A stretch of 52,237 nt of DNA from CAZGLR01 sp964526635 (GTDB lineage Bacteria; Zixibacteria; MSB-5A5; GN15; JAAZOE01). Below are positions 1 through 9,125 of this stretch, in pieces. How positions within the stretch are numbered: position 1 is the first letter of the stretch; each line of letters begins with the position of its first letter. Below the pieces are notes generated by a model. The model worked only from the letters and a program-made list of their open reading frames with translations, had not been told where the DNA came from and made no database searches. The DNA lies in assembly GCA_964526635.1 (NCBI GenBank), contig CAZGLR010000008.1, positions 1-52,237 on the forward strand, written 5' to 3'. Made by a program: the position numbers and the translations under genes.

Positions 1-714
1 CGCCGGACCAGCCGCGCCACGGTCGTATCCGGTTTTTTGAAGCAGACATTATCATCACGACGGCCTGAATTTCCCGAAGACAATATCGACATTATCCCGA
101 TGCCGGTCGGGATGGAGACTTTTCCTAAAACACCATTGCCCGATACCGACCGGCCGATGATTTTATCGGTAGCGCGATATACGAGGCAGAAGCGTCTTGA
201 TGATATTATTAAAGCGGCGGGGCGAGTCGCTGCCGAGGGCATACAATTCAAGCTTATTCTGGTCGGCGAGGGGCCTTTGAAAGGCGAACTGGAAAGACTG
301 ATTACGCAAACGGGTCTGCAGGATATGATCGAGATGATCCCGCTGGTCTCGCAGCAGCGTCTTGGTGAGTTATATCGGGAATCATCGGTGGTCGTTCTGG
401 CCTCGGAAAATGAGGGCTTCGGGCTGGTCCTGGTTGAGTCGGCCCTGACCGGGAGACCCGCGCTGGTGGTCCGTTCGGGCGGGATAACGGATATCGTGAT
501 CGATGGCGAAAATGGTCTCATGTGCGAACTTGGTGATATAGATGCGCTGGCGGCAAATATGAAACGACTATTGACCGATCGCGACTTGCGCGAAAAGATG
601 GGAGAAAACGCCTATAAGCGAGCGATGGCTAAATTTTCGACGCCGGTTCTGGTGGATAAAGTGTATTATACATTTGCCGAAGTTCTTGCCTCGGCCGGAG
701 GGAGCCGTGGCTAA
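1..714 (+). CDS. GT4-family glycosyltransferase, 5' truncated by window edge
   Basis: The reading frame is open from base 1, so the N-terminal acceptor-binding half lies outside the window. What remains is the C-terminal nucleotide-sugar-binding Rossmann domain of a GT-B retaining glycosyltransferase (Glycos_transf_1 type). Visible landmarks are the segment SVARYTRQKRLDD that opens this domain, LVGEGPLKGEL, and the acidic ENEGFGLVLVE motif (E-x7-E) that contacts the donor sugar. Members add a sugar from a nucleotide donor to a lipid-linked or surface glycan in the cytoplasm. The stop codon overlaps the GTG start of the next gene, so the two are probably translationally coupled in a glycan-assembly operon. 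The donor sugar cannot be read from the sequence. An in-frame TTG at 37 is not the true start, because family-like sequence continues upstream of it. Confidence 0.85.
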   Translation, partial: RRTSRATVVSGFLKQTLSSRRPEFPEDNIDIIPMPVGMETFPKTPLPDTDRPMILSVARYTRQKRLDDIIKAAGRVAAEGIQFKLILVGEGPLKGELERLITQTGLQDMIEMIPLVSQQRLGELYRESSVVVLASENEGFGLVLVESALTGRPALVVRSGGITDIVIDGENGLMCELGDIDALAANMKRLLTDRDLREKMGENAYKRAMAKFSTPVLVDKVYYTFAEVLASAGGSRG

Positions 715-1639
715 ATCTTCCCGGGCAATAATCTGGCGCGTCGCTCAGGTCGTCTTAATTGGTGTCATCATCTTTTTCATGGGCCGCCAGATCGTGACCA
801 ACTGGAGTGAGATTTCGTCGTTTCGCTGGCAGTTGAATGCCGTGTATCTGGGGTTTTCGGTTATTCTGGTGGTGGCGGCGTTGTTTGTGTTTTCAACAAC
901 GTGGAAGCTGATTATCAAATCACTGGGTTCTGAAATTCCGGTATTGAAAGCGTTTAAGATCGCTTTTCTGGCTAATCTGGGCCGGTACATTCCGGGGAAG
1001 ATCTGGCAGGTATTCGGGATTATTTATATGGCCAAGAAGGAAGGGGTGTCAGAAGAGGAATCGGTGGCTTCATTCGGGTTGACCCAGATATTCGCGATAC
1101 CGTCGGGATTGCTGGTCGGGCTTCTGGGATACTGGTTGTTTCATGGCGGTGATCAGACAATAACGCATAAGCCGGTAATAACCGGCGGCATGGCGCTGGC
1201 GGCGGTCGGGATTGCGGCGGTTTCGCTAATGATTGTCTTTTTTCCGCGGCCGATCGAACGGCTGGCCAATCTGATTTTGACGAAGATGCGGCGCCGTCCA
1301 ATAAAACTGCATATGCATAAATCACTTGCGGCAGCCATATATGCCGGTTATTTTCTGGCCTGGAGCCTGTATGGAGTGGCCTTTTGGGTCTTCCTGCGGG
1401 GAGTCAGCCCGGTTGATTCGCCGGTGATCGCAGTCGTGGGTATATTCAATATTGCCTATCAGATCGGCTATTTGGTTATTCTGGCGCCGGGAGGTATGGG
1501 TCCGCGCGAAGCAGTTATTACCATTTTGCTGGCGCCATATTATACACAGCCGGTAGCGGCCGCTATCGCAATTGCATCACGGTTATGGGTTATTGCGGCC
1601 GAGACAATTGCCGCTCTTATTGCCTTGCGCATAAAATAG
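707..1639 (+). CDS. Flippase-fold integral membrane protein (UPF0104 / lysylphosphatidylglycerol synthase TM family)
   Basis: About 310 residues with roughly eight hydrophobic helices. It contains the family-like segment LGRYIPGKIWQV near residue 95 and the late glycine-rich segment LAPGGMGPREA, which match the membrane region shared by AglD/YbhN and MprF-type proteins. The GTG at 707 is chosen over the upstream TTG at 674 because GGAGGGAG lies just before it and the resulting start overlaps the previous stop by a few bases. Proteins of this type beside glycosyltransferases are usually taken to move or modify lipid-linked precursors across the inner membrane. There is no cytosolic aminoacyltransferase domain, so a role as lysyl-lipid synthase is not supported. 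Confidence 0.75.
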   Translation: MAKSSRAIIWRVAQVVLIGVIIFFMGRQIVTNWSEISSFRWQLNAVYLGFSVILVVAALFVFSTTWKLIIKSLGSEIPVLKAFKIAFLANLGRYIPGKIWQVFGIIYMAKKEGVSEEESVASFGLTQIFAIPSGLLVGLLGYWLFHGGDQTITHKPVITGGMALAAVGIAAVSLMIVFFPRPIERLANLILTKMRRRPIKLHMHKSLAAAIYAGYFLAWSLYGVAFWVFLRGVSPVDSPVIAVVGIFNIAYQIGYLVILAPGGMGPREAVITILLAPYYTQPVAAAIAIASRLWVIAAETIAALIALRIK

Positions 1640-1648
1640 GAGAGTATC

Positions 1649-4054
1649 GTGGCCAAAAAAGACAAAATCCTCAGCGGTAATATTGCCTCTAATTCCCTCC
1701 TGTTCAAAGCAGTGTTTTTTGGGGTCTTGCTGGTGATCGTCATCGCGCTGTTTAATTCATTTGTCTTCTCGGATAAGATGCTCTACAGCTCCGATCAGAT
1801 TCAGGCCGGTGTCATGTTCCGGTCATTTTATATGGATTATTTTCGTGACCATGGGCGCCCGCCGGTGTGGAATCCCTTTCAGTTTTGCGGGATACCATAC
1901 ATAGACGGTTTCCACGGTGACACCTTCTATCCGTTATCGTTCATCCCCAAGCTTCTCCTGAGTGCTGATCGCGCGCTGGGTTGGAATATGCTGTTTCATG
2001 TTCTCCTGGCCGGCATCACCATGTTTATGTGTGCTCGAACTTTTGGACGATCACAGGTGGCATCGTCGCTGGCGGCGGTATCGTACATGCTGGCCGCGTA
2101 TCTCATCTCACAGGTCGCGCCGGGACATGACGGCAAGATGTATGTGACAGCTTTGTTTCCATTGACTCTGTTGTTGATCGAGAAGGCCTTTGAGGGAAGA
2201 CGGCCGGCGCTTTACTTTGCCCTGTTAGGATTGACGATCGGCGTTATCATCCTGACCCCGCATCCACAAATGGCGTATTATACGCTCTGGGCCTGTGCCT
2301 TTTATTTTACCTACCGTCTGATTTTCCTGATCATTGATACAAAGGTTGTGACAAAGGCGGTGTTGCCGATCGGGTTGTTTGTTTTGGCCGTTGTGGTCGG
2401 CTTGTCGATTTCCGCGATCCATTTTTATCCAGGATATAATTACGTTCAGAAATATTCACCGCGTTCGGATGAAAAGCGGGGGATGGACTGGGCTAAATCG
2501 TGGTCGATGCATGCGGAAGAGGCTGTTTCGCTGATTGTACCGGAATTTTCCGGCGTCTCAACCGACGAGGGCAACACCTATTGGGGGCGTAATGCCTTTA
2601 AGGATAATTCCGAATATGCCGGGGCTATTCCCCTGATGCTGGCCATTGTGGCGGTAGCGATGGTTCGTTCGCGCAAGACATGGTTTTTCGGCGGTCTGGC
2701 GGTGTTTGCCCTGATTTATGCCCTGGCCGCCAATACGCCGTTTTTCTATATTTTTTATCATCTTATACCCAATGTCAAATCGACCCGGGCCTGGTCGATG
2801 ATCATGTTTCTGTTTTCGTTTTCAATCGCGCTCCTGGCGGCGTTTGCAATAGATTTTATTATTCAGCACAGCCGACAGTTGAAGGATAACTCCAAACGGC
2901 TCTTTCAAATCAGCCTGTTTGGCCTGCCGGCGCTGGTCTTGCTGGGGGCGCTGTTCTTTTCGGCTGCGCCCGAGGCCGCGGTTGGATTGTACAAAGGGAT
3001 ATTTTATAGTTCGATCCCCGCGCAGAAGGCGGCTATACTGCAGCAGCATTTGCCCAATATCACTGCCGGATTCTGGATTATGACGGTTTTTTTGGGAGCA
3101 ACGGCAGTGATAGTCTGGCTGTTCAGTAGAAAAGCATTGCCTGTCGCGGCGTTGCTTATAATTGTGGCGCTGGCTGTCATCGACGGTTATCGTTTCGATT
3201 CCCGCTTTATTCGAACGGTTGATTATCATCAAATGTATCCCCGTTTACCGCTGGCCGATTGGCTGATGGCGCAAGAGGATAAATACCGGGTCCTTGATTT
3301 AACGTCGGGGTATTTGCCCGCCAATTATTTCCCCACCATGAGGATTGAGGATATGAATTCGCAGCACGGTAATCAACCGCGCTGGTTTCAGAATTTAATC
3401 GGCGGGACAGCTATGCGGAACCTCTTCAATCTTAATTTGATGAATATGACCAATACGCGGTATCTGGTTTTGAGCCCGCGTTCGCCGATACGGGGTGAGC
3501 AGCTTGGTCCGGCGGGGTTCACGCAAGCACATACCTGGCAGAATTTTCAAATATATGAAAACCCTATGGCCAACGACCGGGCCACAATGATATACAACTG
3601 GGTGGTCGAACCGGATGAGGAAAAATTGAGCCAGATGATTCTCGGCCAATCATTCAATCCGGCAACGACCGCTGCGCTGATGGAAGATCCCGGAATTATC
3701 CCGATTGCCGATACTATTCAACCGGTGGGGAGGACGGAAATCGTGGAATATGAAAACGATCATATCACCATTGCAGTTGAAACCACCCAACCCGGGTTGT
3801 TGGTTTTGGCCGACAACTGGTACCCGTCGTGGAAGGCGTTTGTCGACGATGAGGAACAGACGGTTTATCGTACCAACGCCGCCTTTCGGGGAGTGGTGGT
3901 GCCGGCCGGGAACCATACCGTCGAATTCCGGTATATCTCTCAAATGCATTGGACCGGCATGCTGTTAACTCTGGCCGGGCTGGCTGTTGTGGGTGTCGTG
4001 GCGGTAGCCGGCGGTCTGCGCAAAAAACCGCTTCTTTCCGGAAAAAAGGCGTGA
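1649..4054 (+). CDS. YfhO-like polytopic membrane protein
   Basis: The protein has 801 residues, with a cytosolic N-terminus, about 12 membrane segments over residues 20-520 and a soluble C-terminal domain before a last membrane helix. The first periplasmic loop carries a pattern typical of the YfhO family (PVWNPFQFCGIPY followed by DTFYPLS). The C-terminal domain ends with a beta-rich segment (DNWYPSWKAFVDD and VEFRYISQ), also family-like. YfhO proteins belong to the GT-C-like superfamily and are linked to glycosylation of cell-envelope polymers such as lipoteichoic acid. In this Gram-negative context the substrate is unknown. GTG at 1649 has AGGAGAG upstream. Its stop overlaps the next gene's start region, consistent with one operon. 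Confidence 0.75.
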   Translation: MAKKDKILSGNIASNSLLFKAVFFGVLLVIVIALFNSFVFSDKMLYSSDQIQAGVMFRSFYMDYFRDHGRPPVWNPFQFCGIPYIDGFHGDTFYPLSFIPKLLLSADRALGWNMLFHVLLAGITMFMCARTFGRSQVASSLAAVSYMLAAYLISQVAPGHDGKMYVTALFPLTLLLIEKAFEGRRPALYFALLGLTIGVIILTPHPQMAYYTLWACAFYFTYRLIFLIIDTKVVTKAVLPIGLFVLAVVVGLSISAIHFYPGYNYVQKYSPRSDEKRGMDWAKSWSMHAEEAVSLIVPEFSGVSTDEGNTYWGRNAFKDNSEYAGAIPLMLAIVAVAMVRSRKTWFFGGLAVFALIYALAANTPFFYIFYHLIPNVKSTRAWSMIMFLFSFSIALLAAFAIDFIIQHSRQLKDNSKRLFQISLFGLPALVLLGALFFSAAPEAAVGLYKGIFYSSIPAQKAAILQQHLPNITAGFWIMTVFLGATAVIVWLFSRKALPVAALLIIVALAVIDGYRFDSRFIRTVDYHQMYPRLPLADWLMAQEDKYRVLDLTSGYLPANYFPTMRIEDMNSQHGNQPRWFQNLIGGTAMRNLFNLNLMNMTNTRYLVLSPRSPIRGEQLGPAGFTQAHTWQNFQIYENPMANDRATMIYNWVVEPDEEKLSQMILGQSFNPATTAALMEDPGIIPIADTIQPVGRTEIVEYENDHITIAVETTQPGLLVLADNWYPSWKAFVDDEEQTVYRTNAAFRGVVVPAGNHTVEFRYISQMHWTGMLLTLAGLAVVGVVAVAGGLRKKPLLSGKKA

Positions 4055-4056
4055 GT

Positions 4057-4785
4057 ATGAGCAATTCAGAAAAACGGGCTGTCATTGTTTTCCCGACGTA
4101 CAACGAAAAGGAAAACATCGAAAAAATCGTCGCGGCAGTTCTGCAAAAAGATAATCGAATTCATGTTCTGATCGTCGATGATAATTCACCCGACGGCACC
4201 GGGGAAATCGCCGATCGGATGGCGTCGGAAAATGAAAAAATCAATGTGCTGCATCGACCGGGCAAGCAGGGGCTGGGGACAGCCTACATCGCCGGTTTCA
4301 AATGGGCACTGGAGCACGGCTTCGACTACATCTTCGAGATGGATGCCGACTTTTCGCACAATCCCGATTATTTACCCGATTTCCTAAGGGAAATTGAGGA
4401 AAATGATCTGGTCCTCGGCTCCCGGTATATATCCGGCGTCAATGTGGTCAACTGGCCGATGTCCCGGTTGCTGCTGTCATATTATGCAAACAAGTATACC
4501 CAGATCGTTACCGGCCTGCCGATCCGTGATGCCACCGGCGGGTTCAAATGTTTTCGGCGCGAGGTCCTCGAAGCGATTGATCTTGACGCAGTGCGATCCA
4601 ACGGGTATACCTTCCAGATAGAAATGTCTATGCGGGCCTATTTGCGCAACTTTCGAATCAAGGAGATCCCGATCATTTTCACCGATCGTGAACATGGCAC
4701 CTCCAAGATGTCGAAGAAGATTGTTCGAGAAGCGATGTGGATGGTCTGGTGGCTCAGGCTGGCCAGGATGTTCAAAAAGCTGTAA
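4057..4785 (+). CDS. Polyprenol monophosphomannose synthase (Dpm1-type GT2)
   Basis: 242 residues, the usual length of a soluble Dpm1-type enzyme without C-terminal membrane helices. It starts at ATG 4057, directly after the previous stop. The GT-A fold is clear: VFPTYNEKENI at residues 11-21, DDNSPDGT at 41-48 and the metal-binding DAD at 96-98 inside FEMDADFSHNP. The segment GSRYISG and the DATGGFKCFRREVL block are characteristic of dolichol/polyprenol-phosphate hexosyltransferases. The family transfers mannose (or glucose) from a nucleotide sugar to a polyprenyl phosphate at the cytosolic membrane face. The lipid-linked sugar is then used by GT-C enzymes, and the YfhO-like neighbour and the membrane transferases at 21739 and 23284 are possible users. 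Confidence 0.88.
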   Translation: MSNSEKRAVIVFPTYNEKENIEKIVAAVLQKDNRIHVLIVDDNSPDGTGEIADRMASENEKINVLHRPGKQGLGTAYIAGFKWALEHGFDYIFEMDADFSHNPDYLPDFLREIEENDLVLGSRYISGVNVVNWPMSRLLLSYYANKYTQIVTGLPIRDATGGFKCFRREVLEAIDLDAVRSNGYTFQIEMSMRAYLRNFRIKEIPIIFTDREHGTSKMSKKIVREAMWMVWWLRLARMFKKL

Positions 4786-4793
4786 ATCTCCGG

Positions 4794-5663
4794 ATGCTGC
4801 CGGTGGATTATACCGATTCTGTTTCAGTCCTAATTATCAATCACCGTTCGGGTGCGGTTTTAAAGACCTGCCTCGATGCCCTGCTGGCTGCAGATCAGTA
4901 TATCAGGGAAATCATCATCGTCGACAATCCCGCCTCGAATGCGGCCGGCCATGTGCCGCCGGCGAAATATCCCAAGCTGAAAATTATAGCAACGCCACGA
5001 CGGCTGGGGTTCGGTAGCGCCGCCAATTTCGGAGCGGAGCGGGCATCAGGATCGTATTTACTCATTCTCAATCCCGATATAGAGATACAGGCGAATACGG
5101 TTCCCGGTCTTCTGCTGGCGATTACGCGGGATGCAGATGAAACGGTCGGGCTTGCAGTGCCTCGATTAACCGATGTCGACGGTAACTTCCAGTCATCATG
5201 TCGCTCTTTCCCTGATATTACCAATCTCCTGTATTCCCGGCAATCGTTATGGACCCGGTTTTTCAGTGGCGAAAGCCATCAGTACACGCTGCCTGATTTC
5301 GAAAATGATACGATCGTGGAATCCGCCGCGGCAGCCTGTTTGATGATCAGGAGCGATTTGTTCCATCGATTGGGCGGTTTCGATACCCGCTTTTTTATGT
5401 ATGTCGAGGATACTGACCTGTGCCTGCGGGCGAATCAACACGGGTACAAATTAATGTATGTGCCGTCGGCGGCGGTGACCCATATCGGCGGCTATAGTAC
5501 CGGCCGATATCCCCTGCGGCGGATTATCTGGCATCACGTGTCCCTCTGGAAATTCCTGCTGAAACATCGGTCAACAATAGGCACGATTTGCATTGCGACC
5601 CCGGTCTTGATAGTAAACTGTATCTTGTCTTTGGTGATCAAAAGCTTTACTTTAGGCAAGTGA
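4794..5663 (+). CDS. GT2-family glycosyltransferase (rhamnosyltransferase-like)
   Basis: 289 residues from ATG 4794; the frame is open upstream to 4737, but that part overlaps the previous gene and lacks family features. The GT-A core starts at SVSVLIINHRSG. The family's metal site is represented by NPDIEI. The C-terminal signature FMYVEDTDLCLRANQHGY followed by HIGGYSTGRYP is typical of the WcaE/RfbN/WsaF-like subgroup. Such enzymes add one sugar, often rhamnose or another deoxyhexose, to a growing lipid-linked glycan in the cytoplasm. A short hydrophobic stretch near the C-terminus may dock it to the membrane. It sits between the mannose-lipid synthase and the initiating transferase in the same operon. 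Donor specificity is not determinable. Confidence 0.85.
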   Translation: MLPVDYTDSVSVLIINHRSGAVLKTCLDALLAADQYIREIIIVDNPASNAAGHVPPAKYPKLKIIATPRRLGFGSAANFGAERASGSYLLILNPDIEIQANTVPGLLLAITRDADETVGLAVPRLTDVDGNFQSSCRSFPDITNLLYSRQSLWTRFFSGESHQYTLPDFENDTIVESAAAACLMIRSDLFHRLGGFDTRFFMYVEDTDLCLRANQHGYKLMYVPSAAVTHIGGYSTGRYPLRRIIWHHVSLWKFLLKHRSTIGTICIATPVLIVNCILSLVIKSFTLGK

Positions 5664-6727
5664 ACTGGTCTGATTTCATCATCGTCATCGCGGTGGCCGG
5701 AGCGGTAACCGGACTTCTGGTGCCTCTGGTGAGCACTTTGTGTCATCGCTTAAATTTGCTCGATATCCCCGGACAACACAAGTCGCATCGTATTCCAACA
5801 CCCCGTCTGGGCGGGGTGGCGATTTTTATCGGCTTCTGGAGTTCGATTGCGCTGGCATTGTGGCTGTACCCGGTTTTTTCTGAAGAGCTGGGTCCTTTCA
5901 TGTATTATATCTTCGGCGGCGGACTGGTGATATTCCTGCTCGGGTGTATTGATGATATCGGGGATCTGCCGGCGCCGATGAAGCTGGCCGCAGAGTTGGG
6001 CGTCGGGATGATTTTGTATCTCGAGGGGCTGCAAATCGATGTCATATTTATACCATTTCATGGTCCTGCCGAACTGGGTTTTTTATCGCTGCCGGTGACG
6101 CTGATATGGTTTGCCGGTATCACCAATTGTATCAATTTGATCGATGGGCTCGATGGTCTTGCGGCCGGTGTATCAGCCATTGCAGCGCTGGTCTTTTTGT
6201 TCGTCGGGGTGTATTTTGCACTGGCCACGGTCACCGTGTTTGCGACCGGTATGATCGGCGCCTGTATTGTATTTTTGTATTTCAATCATTATCCGGCCAG
6301 GATTTTCATGGGTGACAGCGGATCGTTGTTTCTGGGTTATTTGTTTGCAGTGCTGTCGATTTTGTTTCCTATTAAGACCTTTGCGACCGCCGCCATTTTT
6401 GTCCCGATACTGGCGCTCGGGGTCCCGATTTTTGAGACAGTCCTGTCGTTTTCCCGCCGGGTGGTCAGCGGCCAGAAATTTTATCAGGCGGATAAGCAGC
6501 ATATTTTCCATTATCTGACCGCATCGGGGTTATCGCCCTCGCAGGTGGTCTGGCTGTTTTATATTGTTTCGTCGATTTTTGCGGTGTTTGCAGGGGCTAT
6601 GTTCATTGTGGACAAGCGCTTGGTATTTACCGTGATGGTCGTTTTTATGGTTGTAATTTTCGCAGTTTTGCTTAGATTGAGGCTCGCCAACGGCAGGATA
6701 AAATGGAAAGTCGAGGATTATGGCTGA
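5660..6727 (+). CDS. Undecaprenyl-phosphate sugar-1-phosphate transferase (WecA/TagO/MraY superfamily)
   Basis: About 355 residues with some ten membrane helices. Superfamily motifs appear in order: KSHRIPTPRLGG, the DD pair in GCIDDIGDLPAPMKL, NLIDGLDGLAAG, and FNHYPARIFMGDSGSLFLGY. The last two mark the WecA/TagO/Rfe branch rather than MraY. The enzyme moves a UDP-linked N-acetylhexosamine-1-phosphate onto undecaprenyl phosphate, starting O-antigen or teichoic-type glycan synthesis at the inner membrane. GTG 5660 overlaps the previous stop by four bases and gives a sensible N-terminus. A start as early as 5588 would overlap the neighbour by 76 bases. The gene ends eight bases inside accA. 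Confidence 0.88.
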   Translation: MNWSDFIIVIAVAGAVTGLLVPLVSTLCHRLNLLDIPGQHKSHRIPTPRLGGVAIFIGFWSSIALALWLYPVFSEELGPFMYYIFGGGLVIFLLGCIDDIGDLPAPMKLAAELGVGMILYLEGLQIDVIFIPFHGPAELGFLSLPVTLIWFAGITNCINLIDGLDGLAAGVSAIAALVFLFVGVYFALATVTVFATGMIGACIVFLYFNHYPARIFMGDSGSLFLGYLFAVLSILFPIKTFATAAIFVPILALGVPIFETVLSFSRRVVSGQKFYQADKQHIFHYLTASGLSPSQVVWLFYIVSSIFAVFAGAMFIVDKRLVFTVMVVFMVVIFAVLLRLRLANGRIKWKVEDYG

Positions 6728-7762
6728 GGGACCGTACCTGGAATTTGAAAAGCCGATTGTAGAACTCCAGAAAAAGATTTCCGATATGGAGGAGTTCAGC
6801 CGGGTCGAGAATATTGAGCTTGAAGGGGAGATCAAGTCTCTTCAGGGCAAGCTAAAAAAGCTGCAGGACAGTATTTTCAGCAATCTGACCCGATGGCAGC
6901 GGGTGCAACTGGCGCGCCATCCCAGGCGACCCTATACGCTCGATTATATCAGGATGATCATGACCGATTTTGTCGAGCTTCATGGTGACCGGGGATTTGC
7001 TGATGACAAAGCGATGGTCGGCGGGTTTGCCCGGCTCGATGGTCGTCCCGTGATAGTGCTGGGGCAGCAAAAGGGCCGTGATACCAAGAGCAAATTGTAC
7101 CGTAATTTCGGCATGGCTAATCCTGAGGGGTACCGGAAAGCATTGCGCCTGATGCGGCTTGCCGACAAGTTTGGTCGGGCGATCGTCATTTTCATCGATA
7201 CGCCCGGGGCGTTTCCCGGCATCGGGGCCGAAGAGCGGGGGCAGGCGGAATCTATAGCGCGTAATTTACGGGAAATGACCATGCTGGAAGTCCCCATTGT
7301 CATCGTCATAATCGGCGAGGGTGCGTCCGGAGGCGCGCTTGGCATTGGTGTCGGTGACCGCGTCTACATGATGGAAAATTCATGGTATTCCGTAATTTCG
7401 CCGGAGGGTTGTGCCGCCATTCTCTGGCGCGACGCCGCCAAAGCGCCCGATGCGGCTGAAGCATTGAAGGTGACCGCGCCCGATGTGGCTAAATTGAATC
7501 TTATCGACGGTATCATCCCGGAGCCCAATCCTCAAACACGGAGCGCGTCAGCCATTCGGACGGTAAATTGACGCCACAGCCGCAGAGGGAAANNNNNNNN
7601 NNGGAGCCTGAGGGGGGCGCTCATCGCGATCCCGAAATGGCGGCGGGCGAGGTCAAAAAGCAAATTTTGGCAGGATTGGCCGAGTTGGATCCCCTGGCAA
7701 GCGATGAGTTAATTCGGCAACGAATAGAAAAGTATCGGCAGATGGGTGTCTATACCGGATAG
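6720..7762 (+). CDS. accA: Acetyl-CoA carboxylase carboxyltransferase subunit alpha, interrupted by an assembly gap
   Basis: The first part (6720-7571) carries an N-terminal helical segment and the carboxyltransferase core, including DFVELHGDRGFADD, FIDTPGAFPG, GEGASGGALGIGVGD and YSVISPEGCAAILW. After IIPEP the translation turns into unrelated residues and stops. Across the run of N, the next contig resumes in another frame with EPEGGAHRDP and a helical tail ending at 7762, which is exactly the expected AccA C-terminus. So this is one intact gene in nature: roughly 65 bases at the left contig end look spurious, and the N run is a scaffold join. AccA and AccD transfer the carboxyl group from biotin to acetyl-CoA to make malonyl-CoA. 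The start overlaps the upstream transferase by eight bases. Confidence 0.9.
7593..7602. other. Scaffold gap (10 N)
   Basis: Ten undetermined bases sit inside accA. The length is probably a placeholder. Flanking sequence at about 7529-7592 does not fit the AccA family although both sides do, which suggests a mis-extended contig end. Confidence 0.98.
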
Positions 7763-7783
7763 CCCTCAGGGTGCAGTGCAGCG

Positions 7784-7821
7784 GTCCCGCGCGCACCGCG
7801 AATGACAATATGACGCGGGAC
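7784..7821 (+). other. Hairpin in accA-ptsN intergenic space
   Basis: An 8-bp perfect inverted repeat (GTCCCGCG and CGCGGGAC) with a 22-base loop lies 25 bases before the EIIA start. There is no T-run, so it is not a standard terminator. It may be a weak folding element in the leader. Confidence 0.3.
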
Positions 7822-7846
7822 TACAGACAATTGCGATGGAGTAATT

Positions 7847-8299
7847 ATGAAGTTATCTAAGTTTTGTGACGAAAACCTGATCGCCTTCGATTTAAAATCG
7901 AAAACTAAAGACGCTGTTATCGAAGAACTGGTAGACCTGGCCACGAATTCATCACTGGTAAAGGATCGCGACGAGCTGCTTAAGGATATTATTCATCGCG
8001 AAAACATGGTGACCACCGGAATCGGTTATGGTGTGGCGTTTCCGCATGCCAAGACCAAGGCGACCAAAGGTATTGTCATTGCGTTTGGACGCTCCGAAGA
8101 CGGCATCGATTTCGATGCCATGGATAAAAAACCGGTCTTTGTCTTCTTCCTGATTGCCGCACCCGAGGATGCGATTGGGGCTCATTTAAATGTTATGGCT
8201 CGATTGTCATATATCATGAAATCCGCCGAAAACCGTGAAAAATTGATGAACGTCTCATCTCCCGGCGAACTTTTGACGATACTTGATTCAGTAGAGTAA
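7847..8299 (+). CDS. PTS EIIA type-2 (fructose/nitrogen) domain protein
   Basis: 150 residues, a single EIIA type-2 domain. The phosphorylated histidine is H67 in GIGYGVAFPHAKT, with LLKDIIHRENMVTTG just before it as in PtsN/FruA. Domains of this kind accept phosphate from HPr or NPr. When they stand alone, as here, they usually regulate rather than transport sugar. No EIIB or EIIC gene lies next to it, so a PtsN-like regulatory role is likely. The ATG has GGAG five bases upstream. It is followed 28 bases later by the rod-shape genes, so it may be co-transcribed with them. Confidence 0.85.
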   Translation: MKLSKFCDENLIAFDLKSKTKDAVIEELVDLATNSSLVKDRDELLKDIIHRENMVTTGIGYGVAFPHAKTKATKGIVIAFGRSEDGIDFDAMDKKPVFVFFLIAAPEDAIGAHLNVMARLSYIMKSAENREKLMNVSSPGELLTILDSVE

Positions 8300-8327
8300 C
8301 CACAGACGCAAGTAAACGGGGGAGCCA

Positions 8328-9125
8328 ATGGAGTGGCTTTCGGCCCTCTTTTCCAGGGAAAGAAAAGGGGTAACACATACTGTCATCGCTGTTACGATCG
8401 CCCTGGCAATTCTCGTTTCCGGTCCGACTGTTTCCAATCTTATCGGCAACTCCCTGACGACTATCTTCTATTTTCCCTTTTTCAAACTGCGCGACGCTGT
8501 CGACCGCATGTCTCAGGCGGCGGCCGACAACGAGGCGCTGCGGGCGTCGGTAGCTGAGTTGTCCACTCGCCTTCAGCTTTATAATGAAATTCTGGAGGAG
8601 AACCGGCGGCTTCGGGCGCTACTGGGATTTGTCCCGCCCGAAGAGTTTATAATTGTCCCGGCCGAAATTATCGGGGTCTATGGTTCCGGTATTCCCAATA
8701 CTGTCATGATTAATCTCGGCATCGGGGATTCCATAAAAGTCAACGAAACGGTTATTAACCAGAATGGTGTCGCGGGCCGGGTGGCCCGGGTACTGCCGGA
8801 ATATTCGGTGGTATATCTTCTGACCGAACCCCGCTGCCGGGTGGCGGCTCGTGTCAAGCGCAGCCGTGAACAGGGCATCATCCGGTATTCGCTCGAACGA
8901 GGCATGTATCTGGATAATCTGCCCCGTCAGGGCGATGTCGCGGTTGGTGACACGATCACGACTTCCGGTTTGGGCGGGATATTTCCCGAGGGACTGGTGA
9001 TCGGCATCGTCGAGGATGTGCAATTGCCCGAACGCGAATTTTTCTATGATATCTCGGTGCGTCCCATGGTCAAGTTCAATGGACTCGACGAATTGTATGT
9101 TCTGCGGCGGGGGGATGATCGATGA
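8328..9125 (+). CDS. mreC: Rod shape-determining protein MreC
   Basis: 265 residues: a short cytosolic N-terminus, one membrane helix (about residues 18-40), a coiled coil rich in charged residues and leucine (about 50-95), then the periplasmic beta-barrel domain. Typical elements include RLRALLGF after the coiled coil, the repeated VNETVINQNGVAGRV-type strands, TEPRCRVAARV and TSGLGGIFPEGLVIG. MreC links the cytosolic MreB filaments to PBP2 and RodA in the elongasome. A strong GGGGGAG precedes the ATG. The stop overlaps the mreD start in ATGA, the classic mreC-mreD arrangement. Confidence 0.95.
   Translation: MEWLSALFSRERKGVTHTVIAVTIALAILVSGPTVSNLIGNSLTTIFYFPFFKLRDAVDRMSQAAADNEALRASVAELSTRLQLYNEILEENRRLRALLGFVPPEEFIIVPAEIIGVYGSGIPNTVMINLGIGDSIKVNETVINQNGVAGRVARVLPEYSVVYLLTEPRCRVAARVKRSREQGIIRYSLERGMYLDNLPRQGDVAVGDTITTSGLGGIFPEGLVIGIVEDVQLPEREFFYDISVRPMVKFNGLDELYVLRRGDDR

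Noticed and set aside
707..1639. Lysylphosphatidylglycerol synthase (mprF) as function
   Set aside because: Only the membrane flippase-like region is present; the aminoacyltransferase domain is absent.
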